64,000 bases of DNA from Isoetes taiwanensis. Its lineage: Eukaryota; Streptophyta; Lycopodiopsida; Isoetales; Isoetaceae. Every line of letters begins with the position of its first letter. The stretch's first letter is position 1. Positions 51,114-61,295 of this stretch are shown in pieces. Under the pieces are notes generated by a model. The model was not told the origin of the DNA. It saw only the letters and a program-made list of their open reading frames with translations, and made no database searches. The DNA lies in assembly GCA_021234155.1 (NCBI GenBank), contig JAJEKV010000040.1:1012100-1076099 (forward strand). Direction: 5' to 3'. The position numbers were made by a program, and so were the translations under genes.

Positions 51114-52254
51114 TCTTAGAGATATGAAGGAAAAACAAAATATGATTGATCGGATCTGGTTGGTTGGAACAACCCCAACCGTGGCATACAGTTATATGTG
51201 CAACTGTGGCTTTTGACATGAGATGTGCCATTTGGCTTGGATCGCCAACTTGGCAGTTAGTCAACTTGCTACATAAGCACTCTATTGATCTATTATGATC
51301 ATATGTGCAACATATTTGCTTGTTTAGTTCGCGTTTTTTTCAAGAATCCATATTATTTCATGCTTTTTGCAAGTATTTTTTGGGGGTTCAATGGTTCAAG
51401 AATCCATAGCTGAGGCATCGGGCGATTTAGGTTGTAAAGAGGAGAAGGGACAGGGGCAGGCAAGAATCTGGTGTGAAGGGTTCAGAAGAGGAAAATTTGG
51501 CTTCGTGGGTTCAAATCGACGTTGACAATGTGCATTTTTTTTTAGATTCACTCTGCACAAAGCTAGCTAAGCTTGAGCAGCTGTTTTTGGTTTGTGTGGA
51601 GTTGACAATAACTTGATAATAACTAGGGCATGTGCAAACAGTTGCCCCCCTTCTTTCTGATATTCGCTTCCTCTAACATTCATCTCTTCTTTTAGCTGAG
51701 CCTATTGAGCTTGTGAGAGCTTGTCACCATGGAATAGATTGGCATCCTCGAAGCAGAGTGGAGCATCTTTCAGTTATGGCATCTTCCGTTTATAGCAGCT
51801 TCGGAACAGATTAGTGCTGATCAAATTCCACATTTCAACGACAGTTTCTTCTGCAGAGGATGCTGTTTGCTGAGCTTTATGGTGAGCCCACTGCCATAGC
51901 CTGATGAGGGCAGGCAGGAGCCATGGATGAGCCCACTGCCACAGTCGGTTGAGGGTAGAAGCTGCTTTGAGCATGGCCAAGGATGGCTTCATTTAGCTTC
52001 CCTGATTCATCGGGGCATTTTAACCATTGGTTGTGTTTTTTAACTTTTGTTTTTCGCCATGATGGTTTTGCACTTTGTACGTTTGTTTGTTTTGCACCAT
52101 TCACATTGGAACGCTTTCTTCTTATCAAAATTCTATTAGCTATATCATGGAATACTCTCTAAATCGATGGTTTCAATCACATTTTGTAGTATATACTAAT
52201 TCTGTGAAGATAAGACAATGTTAACATATCCATTTCTGTCTAATGTAAAGAACA
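51114..52254. other. No gene recognised; possible LTR remainder on the left
   Basis: The first few hundred bases may be the LTR belonging to the primer site at 51102. A short repeated phrase TGAGCCCACTGCCA occurs at 51893 and 51928. The ORF at 51877-52128 (minus) is Lys/Gln/Pro-rich with no known domain. Confidence 0.35.
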
Positions 52255-52421
52255 GTTAGGTGTTGTTCTGCCCCCTCGTCCAACCCTACGTTGCCATGTG
52301 GCCATTTTTTAGCACATTTTCATTTCCAGGAAATACAGTGACAAAATGTTCAATGTTTTTTGTGGCGGTTCTCTGCTCCAGCCATTGGATTGTTGACACG
52401 TGGTGCAGAACAACACCTAAC
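52255..52421. mobile_element. Small inverted-repeat element (MITE-like), 167 bp
   Basis: Terminal inverted repeats GTTAGGTGTTGTTCTGC (52255-52271) and GCAGAACAACACCTAAC (52405-52421) are perfect over 17 bp. No ORF. No clear target duplication. Confidence 0.85.
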
Positions 52422-52437
52422 TCTCCTCCACATTATA

Positions 52438-52815
52438 GGGAAGCCCATTTAGGGTCTGATCACATGAAGCTCTTGACAGGGATCATTTCCTGTTGACGGG
52501 AACCTGTTTTTTTGCGCTGGGTGACATGAAGTTGTCGATCGGATATGAACCGTAGAGCTATCTTCCTTCTTTCACGCAGCAAGAGGTTTCAAAATTTGCG
52601 GTGCTAGATGAAAAATACAAGCCACGTGTTGAAATCGAACAGATTCCTGTTGATAGGAATCCATTCAACCGAGGGTGGGAGCCCAGGGAAGCAATCCCTG
52701 TCAATAGGTTTTGTTCCTATCAGTTGGGTGCATGTGACCCTTCCGGTTTAGATGATTGACAGGGATTCTTCCCTGTCAACAGCTTCATGTGATCAGACTC
52801 TTTATGGGCTTTCCT
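52438..52815. mobile_element. Inverted-repeat element with about 40-bp ends
   Basis: Left end AAGCCCATTTAGGGTCTGAT (52441) continues into CACATGAAGCTCTTGACAGG. The right end, read on the other strand, is AAAGCCCATAAAGAGTCTGA then TCACATGAAGCTGTTGACAGG-like. Internal GACAGGGAttCTTCCCTGTC repeats add further pairing. No coding capacity. Confidence 0.8.
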
Positions 52816-52865
52816 GCTATGTCAACAGGGCTCCGCACTGCCGCGTGTCGCCCTGTTTCCACAGC

Positions 52866-52892
52866 AGGAAAGCCCACTATATGGGCTTTCCT
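52866..52892. repeat. Palindrome AGGAAAGCCCA-CTATA-TGGGCTTTCCT
   Basis: Eleven-base perfect arms around CTATA. The same AAAGCCCA box ends the element at 52438-52815, and AGCAGGAAAGCCC here also pairs with GGGCTTTCCTGCT at 52807-52819, so several inverted repeats are nested. Confidence 0.9.
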
Positions 52893-53097
52893 ATATACAG
52901 AATGACAATTCTGAGATGCATGAAGCTCGTGCCACTTATTTAAAAAAACATCCTGATGCATTTTGAGTAAGTGAGACATAGGATAGGTATTAGGCTTCAT
53001 TTTATCAAAGAAGGTGACTATGGAGCATATTCTTTTAGGCCTACTTAGATGGATTAGATGGATTAGATATCCGGTACATATTTTAAGCAGAACAGCT

Positions 53098-54211
53098 ATG
53101 GCGAATATGAAGCTGTGCAGCTCTGACGGGGAGATCTTCGAGGTCGAGGAGGCCGTTGCCTTTAAATCCCTCACAATCAAGCGCATGATCGAGGTTATTA
53201 GCGTCGATAGTGTAATACCTCTGCCCATTACCAGCAAAACCCTTGCAAAGGTGATTGAGTTCAGTACGTATAGCGTCCATATTGCTAAGCACTTTGACGA
53301 CGAGAATCTCTCTTGGTACAACGATTTTTTAAATGCCAACGAGGCTACATACGTTGAGCTTGTGCAAGTTAGTCGGTGCTTTTCTTACATCTTTTATGTT
53401 GGCATAGCCGTCTGTTTTTGTGTTACGTTTTTGTTTATGCACTAACCATAGCTGTTTTTTTTTTTTTTTTGGGAAGGACTGCAAAACGAAAGTGTCCCCA
53501 TATTATTGTGTGTTTTGATAGCTTTACATTGTATTTCTCACAATTGTGCATGTTCTGATAGCTTTACATTGTATTCTTTACAATTGTGCATGCTTTGATA
53601 GCTTTATATTATATTCCTTACCATTATGGATGTTTTGATAGCTTTACATTGTATTCCTTCCAATTGCGCACATTTTGATAGCTTTAGATTGTATTCCTTA
53701 CAATTATGCATCTGATAGCTTTACATTGTATTCCTTACAATTGTGCATCTTCTGGTAGCTTTACATTATCTTTCTTTATACTGTGTATTTTCTCATAGCT
53801 TTTTCTTTATTATGACTGTTTCTTGGGCTATTATTTATCTACGTATGCATCTTCTAATGTTTTTGAGGCCATTTTGTAAATAAAATTTTGGGAGATATGC
53901 TGTTTTCTCTCATAAGTTTATGCTACTTTCTCCTGTTTATCCTCATGAAAATGTATGCAGGCCTAATCCATGGATGTTGGCTTCATTCATAGGCTGCAAA
54001 TTATTTGGATACCGAATGTCTGGTGGACCTTGATGTTCAGGCAATTGTTAACGCGATTAAAAGAAAGACTCCAGAAGAGATCGTGAGAATGTTTAAGACT
54101 AATATGACACCCGAGGAGCAGCATGCATGTCAAGGACGATTGGTATTGGGCAAGACTTCTTTGACACAGGACGAAGACTGCCGTAAAAACCAGCAGACAT
54201 GTCAAGCATGA
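53098..54211 (+). CDS. SKP1-like protein, 2 exons, abnormal C-terminus
   Basis: Exon 1 (53098-53367, 90 codons) begins MANMKLCSSDGEIFEVEEAV and has FKSLTIKRMIE and IPLPITSKTLAKVIEF, the BTB/POZ-fold N-terminal domain of SKP1 that binds cullin 1. A 625-nt intron (GTTAGT..CATAG) joins VELVQ to AANYLDTECLVDLDVQAIVN in exon 2 (53993-54211), continuing IKRKTPEEIVRMFKTNMTPE. SKP1 proteins are about 160 residues and end with an F-box-binding helix containing a WAFE-type tail. Here the chain after TPEEQ is replaced by repeat-encoded sequence (GRLVLGKTSLTQDEDCRKNQ) and stops at 162 aa. It would belong to SCF ubiquitin ligases in nucleus and cytosol, but F-box binding is doubtful. ATG 53098 is chosen because it starts the conserved domain. 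Confidence 0.85.
53511..53800 (+). repeat. 40-bp minisatellite in the SKP1-like intron, about 7 copies
   Basis: TTTTGATAGCTTTACATTGT and variants start at 53511, 53551, 53591, 53631, 53671, then about 53709 and 53749; the first five are spaced exactly 40 bp. The repeat ends before the branch-point/acceptor region. Confidence 0.95.
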
Positions 54212-54285
54212 CTGGTATTCGGCGAGACTTCTTGGACATAGGACGGAGTCCGCCGTAAAAACTAGCAGGCATGTCAAGTACTATT
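54126..54285 (+). repeat. 72-bp tandem repeat overrunning the SKP1-like stop codon
   Basis: CATGTCAAG starts at 54126, 54198 and 54270. Each unit has ATTGGTATTgGGCaAGACTTCTT-like and GcCGTAAAAAC boxes. 72 bp keeps frame (24 codons), but unit 2 carries the TGA at 54209-54211. Confidence 0.95.
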
Positions 54286-54289
54286 GTCA

Positions 54290-54799
54290 GATTTAATAGA
54301 TAGCACTTCAAGAACGCCAGGGCGAATCGAGTTGTGCACTTGCGTACAATAACTTCTAGCCATTGGATTACTTTGGGAACCTGTAGATTTCAAGTGGCCA
54401 TGTCTATGAGTTGTTGATGTTGTGTACTAAATCTCATATAGCCACTCTCTCTTGGTGCTTGTATACATAAATATGGATGTGTTGTGGCTATGGATGTGTT
54501 GTGAATAACACCATGTAACTTTCGAAGGCATTGCATTATTTAGAATGACCTTAGACAACCTGTTTACTATGTGTTGCACCTTTATTTAGAGCTACTTTAA
54601 AAGTACTTTGCTATTAAAAATACTTGCATCTTGTTAATTGTATGTGCACATAAAATATGAAACGTGTGTTCATGAGTCTTGCCAATTAAATATGAAACAC
54701 TGCAAAAGATGAAATATGACAATTGCAAATAATGAAAGATGGGGTTAATGGATTATCTTGAATATATGGATCCATGTGTGCCTATTGTAATATTGTAGG
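54290..54799. other. 3' flank of the SKP1-like gene, no other feature
   Basis: AT-rich sequence with a short duplicated phrase TATGGATGTGTTGTG at about 54472 and 54489. Nothing coding. Confidence 0.4.
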
Positions 54800-55323
54800 A
54801 AACAATGAGTGGAGTATTGTCTGGTTTTATGCCCTCACTTGCAGGCTGCCTGGGATTGGGTTAGGGCTCTGTTTCAGGTGAGATTGACTAGCCGCCAGCT
54901 TGTCGCCTCATATGTGTATCCCGGTGCTTGGCCGCTCTTGCGGCAAAGAAGCCTTGCATCCGGTGGCGTGGCTTGGTTGGTGTGGTTGATTTGAAAGGCG
55001 GTGGTTGTGGATCTTTCGTGGATTTCAAAGCACTCTCTCCTCTCGATTCCTCGACTCGTGTACAAGCTATTTCAAAGCTTTCTCGGTGTTCCCTGAGTAG
55101 TAGAGCGGAAGTTTGCCATTTGGCGGGACTTCTTGGGTGTTGTAGATGGTGATGGTCGGGTTTTGTACAGCCAGTAGAGTTGCGGTTTTCCGTGGAGTTT
55201 GTTGTGGAGTGTCGAGGTATCACTGCCTCTTTGGGGCGCTTCTCCTTCCTCCTCACTTGCTTTGTAACATTACCATTCTTTTAATATATTGATGACACAG
55301 TTCTTCAAAAAAAAAAAAAAAAA
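54800..55323 (+). mobile_element. 3' end of an L1-type LINE with poly(A)
   Basis: The 54809 frame gives VLCPHLQAAWDWVRALFQV, like the zf-RVT segment at the end of plant L1 ORF2. The untranslated tail ends TTTAATATATTGATGACACA followed by GTTCTTC and A17 (55307-55323), the typical ending of plant L1 copies. It is heavily 5'-truncated. AAACAATGA occurs at both edges (about 54799-54807 and 55338-55346), a possible partial target duplication. Confidence 0.7.
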
Positions 55324-56079
55324 TATGCTTACAAAACAATGATCTATGCTTAAAAAAGAAAGGACAAAGATAGAGAATTGTATGACCTGTAGGCCATATT
55401 GGTAAGGAGTCATTGTCCCAAGCCATTGTCTGAAGCTTCTGTTCCATTAAGGAGTGAGCGAACCATTGTCCCATGCTTCCATTCCCGTTCGTAGTTGACA
55501 TTGTACCAAGCCAAAGAGAAAAAGTAAACACTCTTTTTTTTTCTTTTTAAACATGACATAGAAGAATGTTGGTGGAATTTCAAAATTAAATCATGTTCTT
55601 AGAAGGGTCTGTCTCTGAATCGTATTCCACTTCCCAGGACCCATTCTGGTAAGAAATTGCATCACCGGATTAGATTTGAAGCTTAGAAGAAGGATCTGGC
55701 ATGGCGGATTGAAGAATCTTACCTCCAAATGGGAACTATAGCCGCCTTGATGCTAGGATTGAACCGTATTTTTAGAATTTTGGAAGAACTCAAAGCTCGA
55801 TCTGCATGTAGTATACCGGGCTTGCTGCTCAGCAATGTTCAAACCTTCATTCTAGACTCTGATTTCTACTTCAATAACGGGTTTATAGAGCGAAGACGAA
55901 AGAAAAATAGGCGTGCCGTCCCGAACACGAAAGAAAGAACAGGGACGAAAGTGCATAAGCCGAAGAGAGGTCAAAAACCCTCCCCGTAAGGCTAAACAAA
56001 AAAATTTGAGGACGTGGCATCATCTCCACCATTGTTACAATTGATCAAATCCAGACCGTCAGATTTAGGGCGTGGTCCA
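55324..56079. other. No gene recognised
   Basis: It contains a repeated CCATTGTCCCAaGC / CCATTGTCCCATGC phrase (about 55411, 55462). The 55729-55989 ORF has a basic C-terminal half (RRRKKNRRAVPNTKERTGTK) but no known domain; I do not treat it as a gene. Confidence 0.35.
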
Positions 56080-56780
56080 TTACAAAACATTATAATATAA
56101 GATATATATTGTTTGATTCTTCTTGATTGTTATAATTTTTATAAGTTTTAATTATATAAGTTTATCTTTCAATTAAAACTATAATGGTTATCAAAGAATA
56201 AACTTGATTTCCAAACTAATTTTCGTTTGAATCTATTTAGAATTAGACATTTCAAGAATTGATTTAACAGATTCAAAATTTAGCAATCATGATAATTAAA
56301 TGAAACTGATGGTTTGATAAACGATTGACTAAAACTACTATTAGAATTTCACAATTTACAAGCTTTTGCACTTTTAAAAATACTTTAAGAAAAGTTTTAG
56401 GTTGAAATTAATTAAATGATATAAAGTTATTGGTTTAATAATAACTATTAAATAATTTATTATTGATGAGATAAAATATATTTTCATCTAATCAATAATA
56501 AACTATTCATTTTTTATAAAACATAAAAGTAATCACTTAATTAATTTCAATCTAAAACTTTCTTTAAATATTTTAAAAAGAATAGTGTTTTAATTATACA
56601 GAGTTATCTTAGATGAAAATTTAATTCTAAATAGATGAAACCGAGAATTATTTTAGAAAGCAACTTTAAACTTTAGTAAATATCATATTTTTGATCAAAT
56701 TATTAAAATCAATAAGAGCTAAAAATACATATAATATTATCATGGCATCCGTGGACTATATTTATTAGATTTGACTAAGT
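56080..56780. mobile_element. AT-rich foldback element, about 690 bp
   Basis: The inverted arms are centred near 56472. The best pairing is AGTTTTAGGTTGAAATTAAT on the left (56393) with ATTAATTTCAATCTAAAACT on the right (56540), extending to GAATCTATTTAGAATTA (56230) against TAATTCTAAATAGATGAAA (56620). Pairing weakens outward. No ORF. Part of the right arm reappears at 58003-58080. Confidence 0.75.
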
Positions 56781-58358
56781 CCAAATTTTGTTAAATATGT
56801 CATTATTTAATAGGCAGCGGGTAAATGGTTATGGATGTCAAGAAGAGAAACATAAATGGAGAAGAAAAAGATGTTTAGGAGAGTTACGGGGTATGTCCCT
56901 TCGTTTGTGTCAGACAAAGCAAGTGTTTTTTTAATAGTAAATGCCCCCTTACAGTTTGAAGCCTAAATGTGAATTTCTTTTCTGCAGAATTGTAAACGAG
57001 ATGACTCCAAAAAAATTACAATGTCAAGCTTAAACAATTATTGCAATCCATAGACTCTGCATAATTGTCGGCTGAGCACAATGACCTTCTAAAGAGCCTT
57101 CGTGATCTCGTTGTTTTATCTCGTATTTACCCTTGCCGTGGGTGAGCCTCCATATTGTTCAATGTTTTCCTTCGCTGTGCCACATGAGCCAACGTCTTAT
57201 TCAATGTTTTTCCATTTATGTGCTCAGCTCGGTCAAATGCTTCAGGTGTTCCCTTCACTTGAAGGAGACGAGCCTCTGGAATGACATGCTTTGATGCGAG
57301 TATTAAAATCAGAAATTGATGAATGAAAGATCAAAAAGTGGCTAGACATTTCTCGCCTCGCACCAAAGCATAAAAGATATAAAAGTTATAATTGCTTGAT
57401 CTCGCATCAAAGCATAAAAGCTCAGATAGTTAAATGTCGGTAGTGAAATTTAAAATTCTATTTACGCAAGTGGAAATATCTGGTATAGAGAGTAAAAGAT
57501 GATAGAAAATAACAGAAAATATTCTCCATCAACAACAAATAAACTATATTGTAATGTTTATTTGCTTGATCAAATATAAACTGTTTAGCATGTATATTCT
57601 AGTTCTATATAACTTATTATTCATGGCTTCTTCACGCCTATTGCTTTCATATTTAATTATGTAATTGTTTTAAGATGGGGAAGAGATCCGAGTAGGATCA
57701 TGTCCTAAGATTGAAGAGATTTTATTGCAAAAAAACTTCTACTTAAATGTCAAATTTTCAAAAGAGTTACAGTATTCACAACATATGGTGTGGAAAAATG
57801 GTTGAATGACGTATATATTTTGCTTGTCATTAGAGAATAATGCAATGTAAAAATATAAGCTTCATGAATAGCAAACTATAAATACATATCCGAAAATGTT
57901 AGACATATTCAACTTCAATTTAAAGTAATTTGTTTATTTTTCATTGTTATTATTATATTATAATATTTCAAATGATATAGTATTTTATTTTGTTATTTAC
58001 GACAACAATAAACTAATTAAGAAATTATTCACTAACTAATTTCAACCTAAAAGTTCATTTAGAAGACAATATTTTAAGCATATATAGTTTTTTTTACAAT
58101 TTATATAGATTTAAAAGTTATTAAAATTTACAAATAATAGTATATAAATGATACTAGACAAAGTTTAATAAATCAAAAGATCAGAATATAATTTAATAAC
58201 AACATTACAAATATAAAGTGCGGATCACGCGAATGCCAAGTACCGCTCCTATCAGACTCTCATGATATAGGCAGATACATGGGGTTAGGCTGGAGAGGCG
58301 GTGAGGTATCTTAAAGCGGTAAAGAAGCGGAATATGATAGAGAATCACGCAAAGGGAG
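56781..58358. other. AT-rich region without recognised genes
   Basis: It contains the 128-bp inverted repeat at 57287-57414 and, at 58003-58080, a relative of the foldback arm (AAACTAATTAAGAAATTATT, CTAATTTCAACCTAAAAGTT). The 57102-57284 ORF shows no domain. Confidence 0.4.
57287..57414. repeat. 128-bp segment with 14-bp terminal inverted repeats
   Basis: TGCTTTGATGCGAG (57287-57300) and CTCGCATCAAAGCA (57401-57414) are perfect complements. An internal CTCGCACCAAAGCATAAAAG (57356) is a direct relative of the right end. Confidence 0.8.
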
Positions 58359-58715
58359 ATGGTAACCACCCGACTTCAGAAAAGGGAAAACGAGCTGCGC
58401 ATGCAACTGTCGCAGATTGAGGCTCTATTGGAAGAACTGAATAGGTTGCAGAATGAAATCCTCAGAAATTTCAAAGAGACACAGCACATAATTCCAATAT
58501 TGTGTCAAGAGATTGATCAAAGTAGGAGCCCACATAGGCGGGATAGAAAAGGATGAAGATGCAATGGGAAAACAAGAACTGATAGATTATTTATATATGC
58601 TCAAAAAGGAAGTAATCAGATGCAAGGCATTGGAAACACTCTTGAAGAAAAACAGATCAGAGGTAGGCAATGATCTTAAAGCCCACTTCGAGGCAAACCG
58701 CCATCCGCTCCAATA
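58359..58715 (+). pseudogene. Short coiled-coil ORF upstream of a polypurine tract, probably gag-like of a non-autonomous LTR element
   Basis: The 58359-58556 frame begins MVTTRLQKRENELRMQLSQI with strong leucine heptads to ELNRLQNEIL; after a frame change the 58513-58715 frame continues with KQELIDYLYMLKKEVIRCKA. The whole is helical and hydrophilic, with no zinc knuckle or enzyme. Its position about 150 bp before a polypurine tract and LTR start suggests the only protein of a short LTR element. The 5' LTR is not recognisable. Confidence 0.4.
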
Positions 58716-58859
58716 GAGAAGGGAAGCACATGTCCTATTACCAAGTAGACGTAACATAGCATTTTGCAAGCGAACTCGACAATCTATTGGCCATCTTCGG
58801 CAACTAATCAGACTACAAACTTAAGCTGGAAGACGTGATAAATGAGAAAGAGTTCAAAG

Positions 58860-59500
58860 GACGGGAGGGGGTGTCAACATAGACGAACCAGAATTTTAGT
58901 ATTCTTAATTGGTTGAATGATGTTCTTTCTTTAATATATTTTGGTATTTAGTCTAAATCCCTCGGGCGTGGACAAAACCCCTCGATCTCTTCTGAATGGA
59001 GCAATGTATAATCAAATACATTGAATGAATCTAAGGTGTAGAACGAGTATATTTTGTGTAACTCCTAACTCCCTCCATAGCCGAACGAACTGAGAGATGG
59101 CCCATAACTACAGTCCGTAGTCAAAGCTGATACGAAGTCGACGCCGGGAGAGGCTCGAAGGGGGAAGAAATCTCGGTGGGGCAAACTCAAAGAACCACTC
59201 TTGAACGTTGAAAATTAAAGCCGTTGAGTAAAGGTTAATAAGGGAATAAAATATACAATACAATAACTTAAATCCTAGGATTAATTCAAATTTAAAGAGC
59301 GTAAGAGAAACGAAGTGGCGCGGAAATGGAAATAGATAATGTGGATATGAGACGGCGACGAAAGGGGTCGGGCATGGCACCCACATCATCGGACGATAGT
59401 TCGGGCAGTAGAAACGAGTAGAAGACACGAAAGCAACCATCTATGATGGATATACACTAACAGATTATATAGGGTCTTAAGCCTAAAATAACAGAGGACT
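58860..59500 (+). repeat. Polypurine tract and 3' LTR start of an LTR element
   Basis: GACGGGAGGGGG at about 58860-58871 is immediately followed by TGTCAACATAGACG (58872), the usual polypurine-tract/LTR junction. The right end of the LTR is not identified; the end given is a guess. The minus-strand ORF 59108-59440 inside it is Phe/Leu-rich and taken as chance. Confidence 0.5.
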
Positions 59501-59527
59501 ACACGCATAAAAAAGCTGCAGCCGTTA

Positions 59528-59977
59528 ATGATTAACCGGGCAAGGTACGAGGGAGCTAAGGGCACAGACTGTCAGTGTAAAGCGGGTGAGACTACGATAT
59601 CTTCACCGTACACGTATAGGAATTGTCTATTTTGCGATAGGATTCACCATGCCCAAACCATGAAGGATGCCGGATACAACCTGCGACTGTTGGAGGTCAT
59701 GGAAGTTTTAACAGATAAAAATGACACAGTAAGGAGGCGCGACAAGGAGCGGGTGCTGATGTGCCTTAATTGGTTGCAATTGAATGCAACAATCCAGAAG
59801 TCTGCTAACTATCAACACGATCTGCTAGTCGATGATTTTGAAAAGGTATGCGTGATCTGCTGTGAAAAAAATCCGACTGAACACATATGCCGAGCACTAC
59901 TTGCAAGGAATTCGGAGAAGAACAAGACAGCCGAGGAGACTTCAACAGGGAAGAAAACAGGCAGGCAGAGAAATTGA
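59528..59977 (+). CDS. Unrecognised Cys-rich ORF, about 149 codons
   Basis: The frame contains DCQCKAGE, NCLFCDRIHHAQTM and VCVICCEKNPTEHICRALL, three clusters of Cys/His that could bind zinc, separated by a helical-looking middle (RLLEVMEVLTDKNDTVRRRD). It ends in a polar tail (TSTGKKTGRQRN). In another frame the sequence continues into an Arg/Gly-rich piece (HRGSRNGGNRGATPHF) near 60000-60045 and a hydrophobic stretch. An ATG at 59528 is available but upstream stop context is unclear. It may be a gag-like product of an LTR element, because GGGCGACTCCACATTTTGAG follows, a phrase I associate with some plant gypsy elements. Function unknown. Confidence 0.3.
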   Translation: MINRARYEGAKGTDCQCKAGETTISSPYTYRNCLFCDRIHHAQTMKDAGYNLRLLEVMEVLTDKNDTVRRRDKERVLMCLNWLQLNATIQKSANYQHDLLVDDFEKVCVICCEKNPTEHICRALLARNSEKNKTAEETSTGKKTGRQRN

Positions 59978-61295
59978 GAAATTTAGGAGTCAACAAGCAT
60001 CGAGGGAGCCGAAATGGTGGGAATCGAGGGGCGACTCCACATTTTGAGTTTATGTTTTGTGCTTCTATCCTTAGCCTCGTATTTCTGTTGTTTGTTTTTT
60101 CATTAGTCCTCTATCTGTCTCCTGAATATACTCAGCTGAACTTTTCTGTCTTAAGAACTATGAAATACGAGATATGATTTTAATGACTTAATGTATGATT
60201 TTCTGAGTTCATTCCCCTGGTCAAAGAGCCGAAATTGTATAGCATAGACATTTGTACATGAACTACATGAATCACGCAAATCTTTGGTAACCTGGGAGTT
60301 ATAGGCGATACGAATAGCATAATCGCGAAGTTTTAACCTGAGAGTGATAGGAGGCGTGAGTAGCTTGGCCGTGAACAGAAATATAACAGGAATGGAAATG
60401 TAGACAGAAAAATCTCTACTAGCAGCACAACACCGAATGGAAAACAACGAGGTGCAAACATAAAGGACACCGCCACCGCATCTAAAACACCTAATACGGT
60501 GGGCAACACAGAGACGGATATGGAAAATATGGGTGGCGAATGTAATGGGAATAAAAGCCACCACAAGATGGAGGTCCAATAGCTATCAATATATGAAATC
60601 TGCAAAGGGAAAAGGGAGACAAGTCATCACAACAGAACACCCTAAGAACAAGAATAAAACAAGCAAATATTTAAATGAGTAAAAGGCGGACGGAACAAGA
60701 TACGGGACAGAGAGGCCCAGCCTCCACCGTACACCAGGATAGCGAGGGCTTAGACTCACCAACTGGTTATCCGGACTACTATAGGCTCAAAATCCTCATG
60801 AATGGAGTAAGTATGGGCAACACGGAAAAACGGGCCAACAGAAAGGATATAAAGCAACTTTACTACTATCAATAAGAAGACTGGGCTATGCTACAGACTA
60901 AGGGGTGCAACCCCTGACATAGGCCGGGATAGCGAGGGCTCGACTCTTCAACTGGTACCTGGATCACCAAAATGACATATTAACGAAACAAATAAAATAA
61001 TAAATAACAAACAAAACATCTTGGAAGTTAACTACCAAAAATCAGATTGGTACAAAGAGGGTCACCCCCAGCCAATCAACAGGAACGATAAGGTAAAACC
61101 TATCGTCCTTACTTTCAAAATCAGGCTGAGAAGCAATAAATACTCGATTGCATACATAACAGTATATAGGATTCAGAAACAACAAATCGAATAATATATA
61201 GAGGTGGGTAGAATAATTATGACCATTTCAAATTCAAATTCAAATATCGCATTACGGCTGTTTCAAATAAGGGACCGTTTGGGAGACGGAATATA
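59978..61295. other. Unassigned repeat-type DNA
   Basis: GGATAGCGAGGGCTtAGACTC and GGATAGCGAGGGCTCGACTC recur at 60736 and 60926, each followed by AACTGG, so a block of about 190 bp is duplicated. AGGGGTGCAACCCCT (60901) is a perfect small hairpin. No protein family recognised. Confidence 0.4.

Noticed and set aside
59108-59440. Minus-strand ORF of 110 codons
   Set aside because: Phe/Leu/Pro-rich, inside an apparent LTR, no start or domain support.
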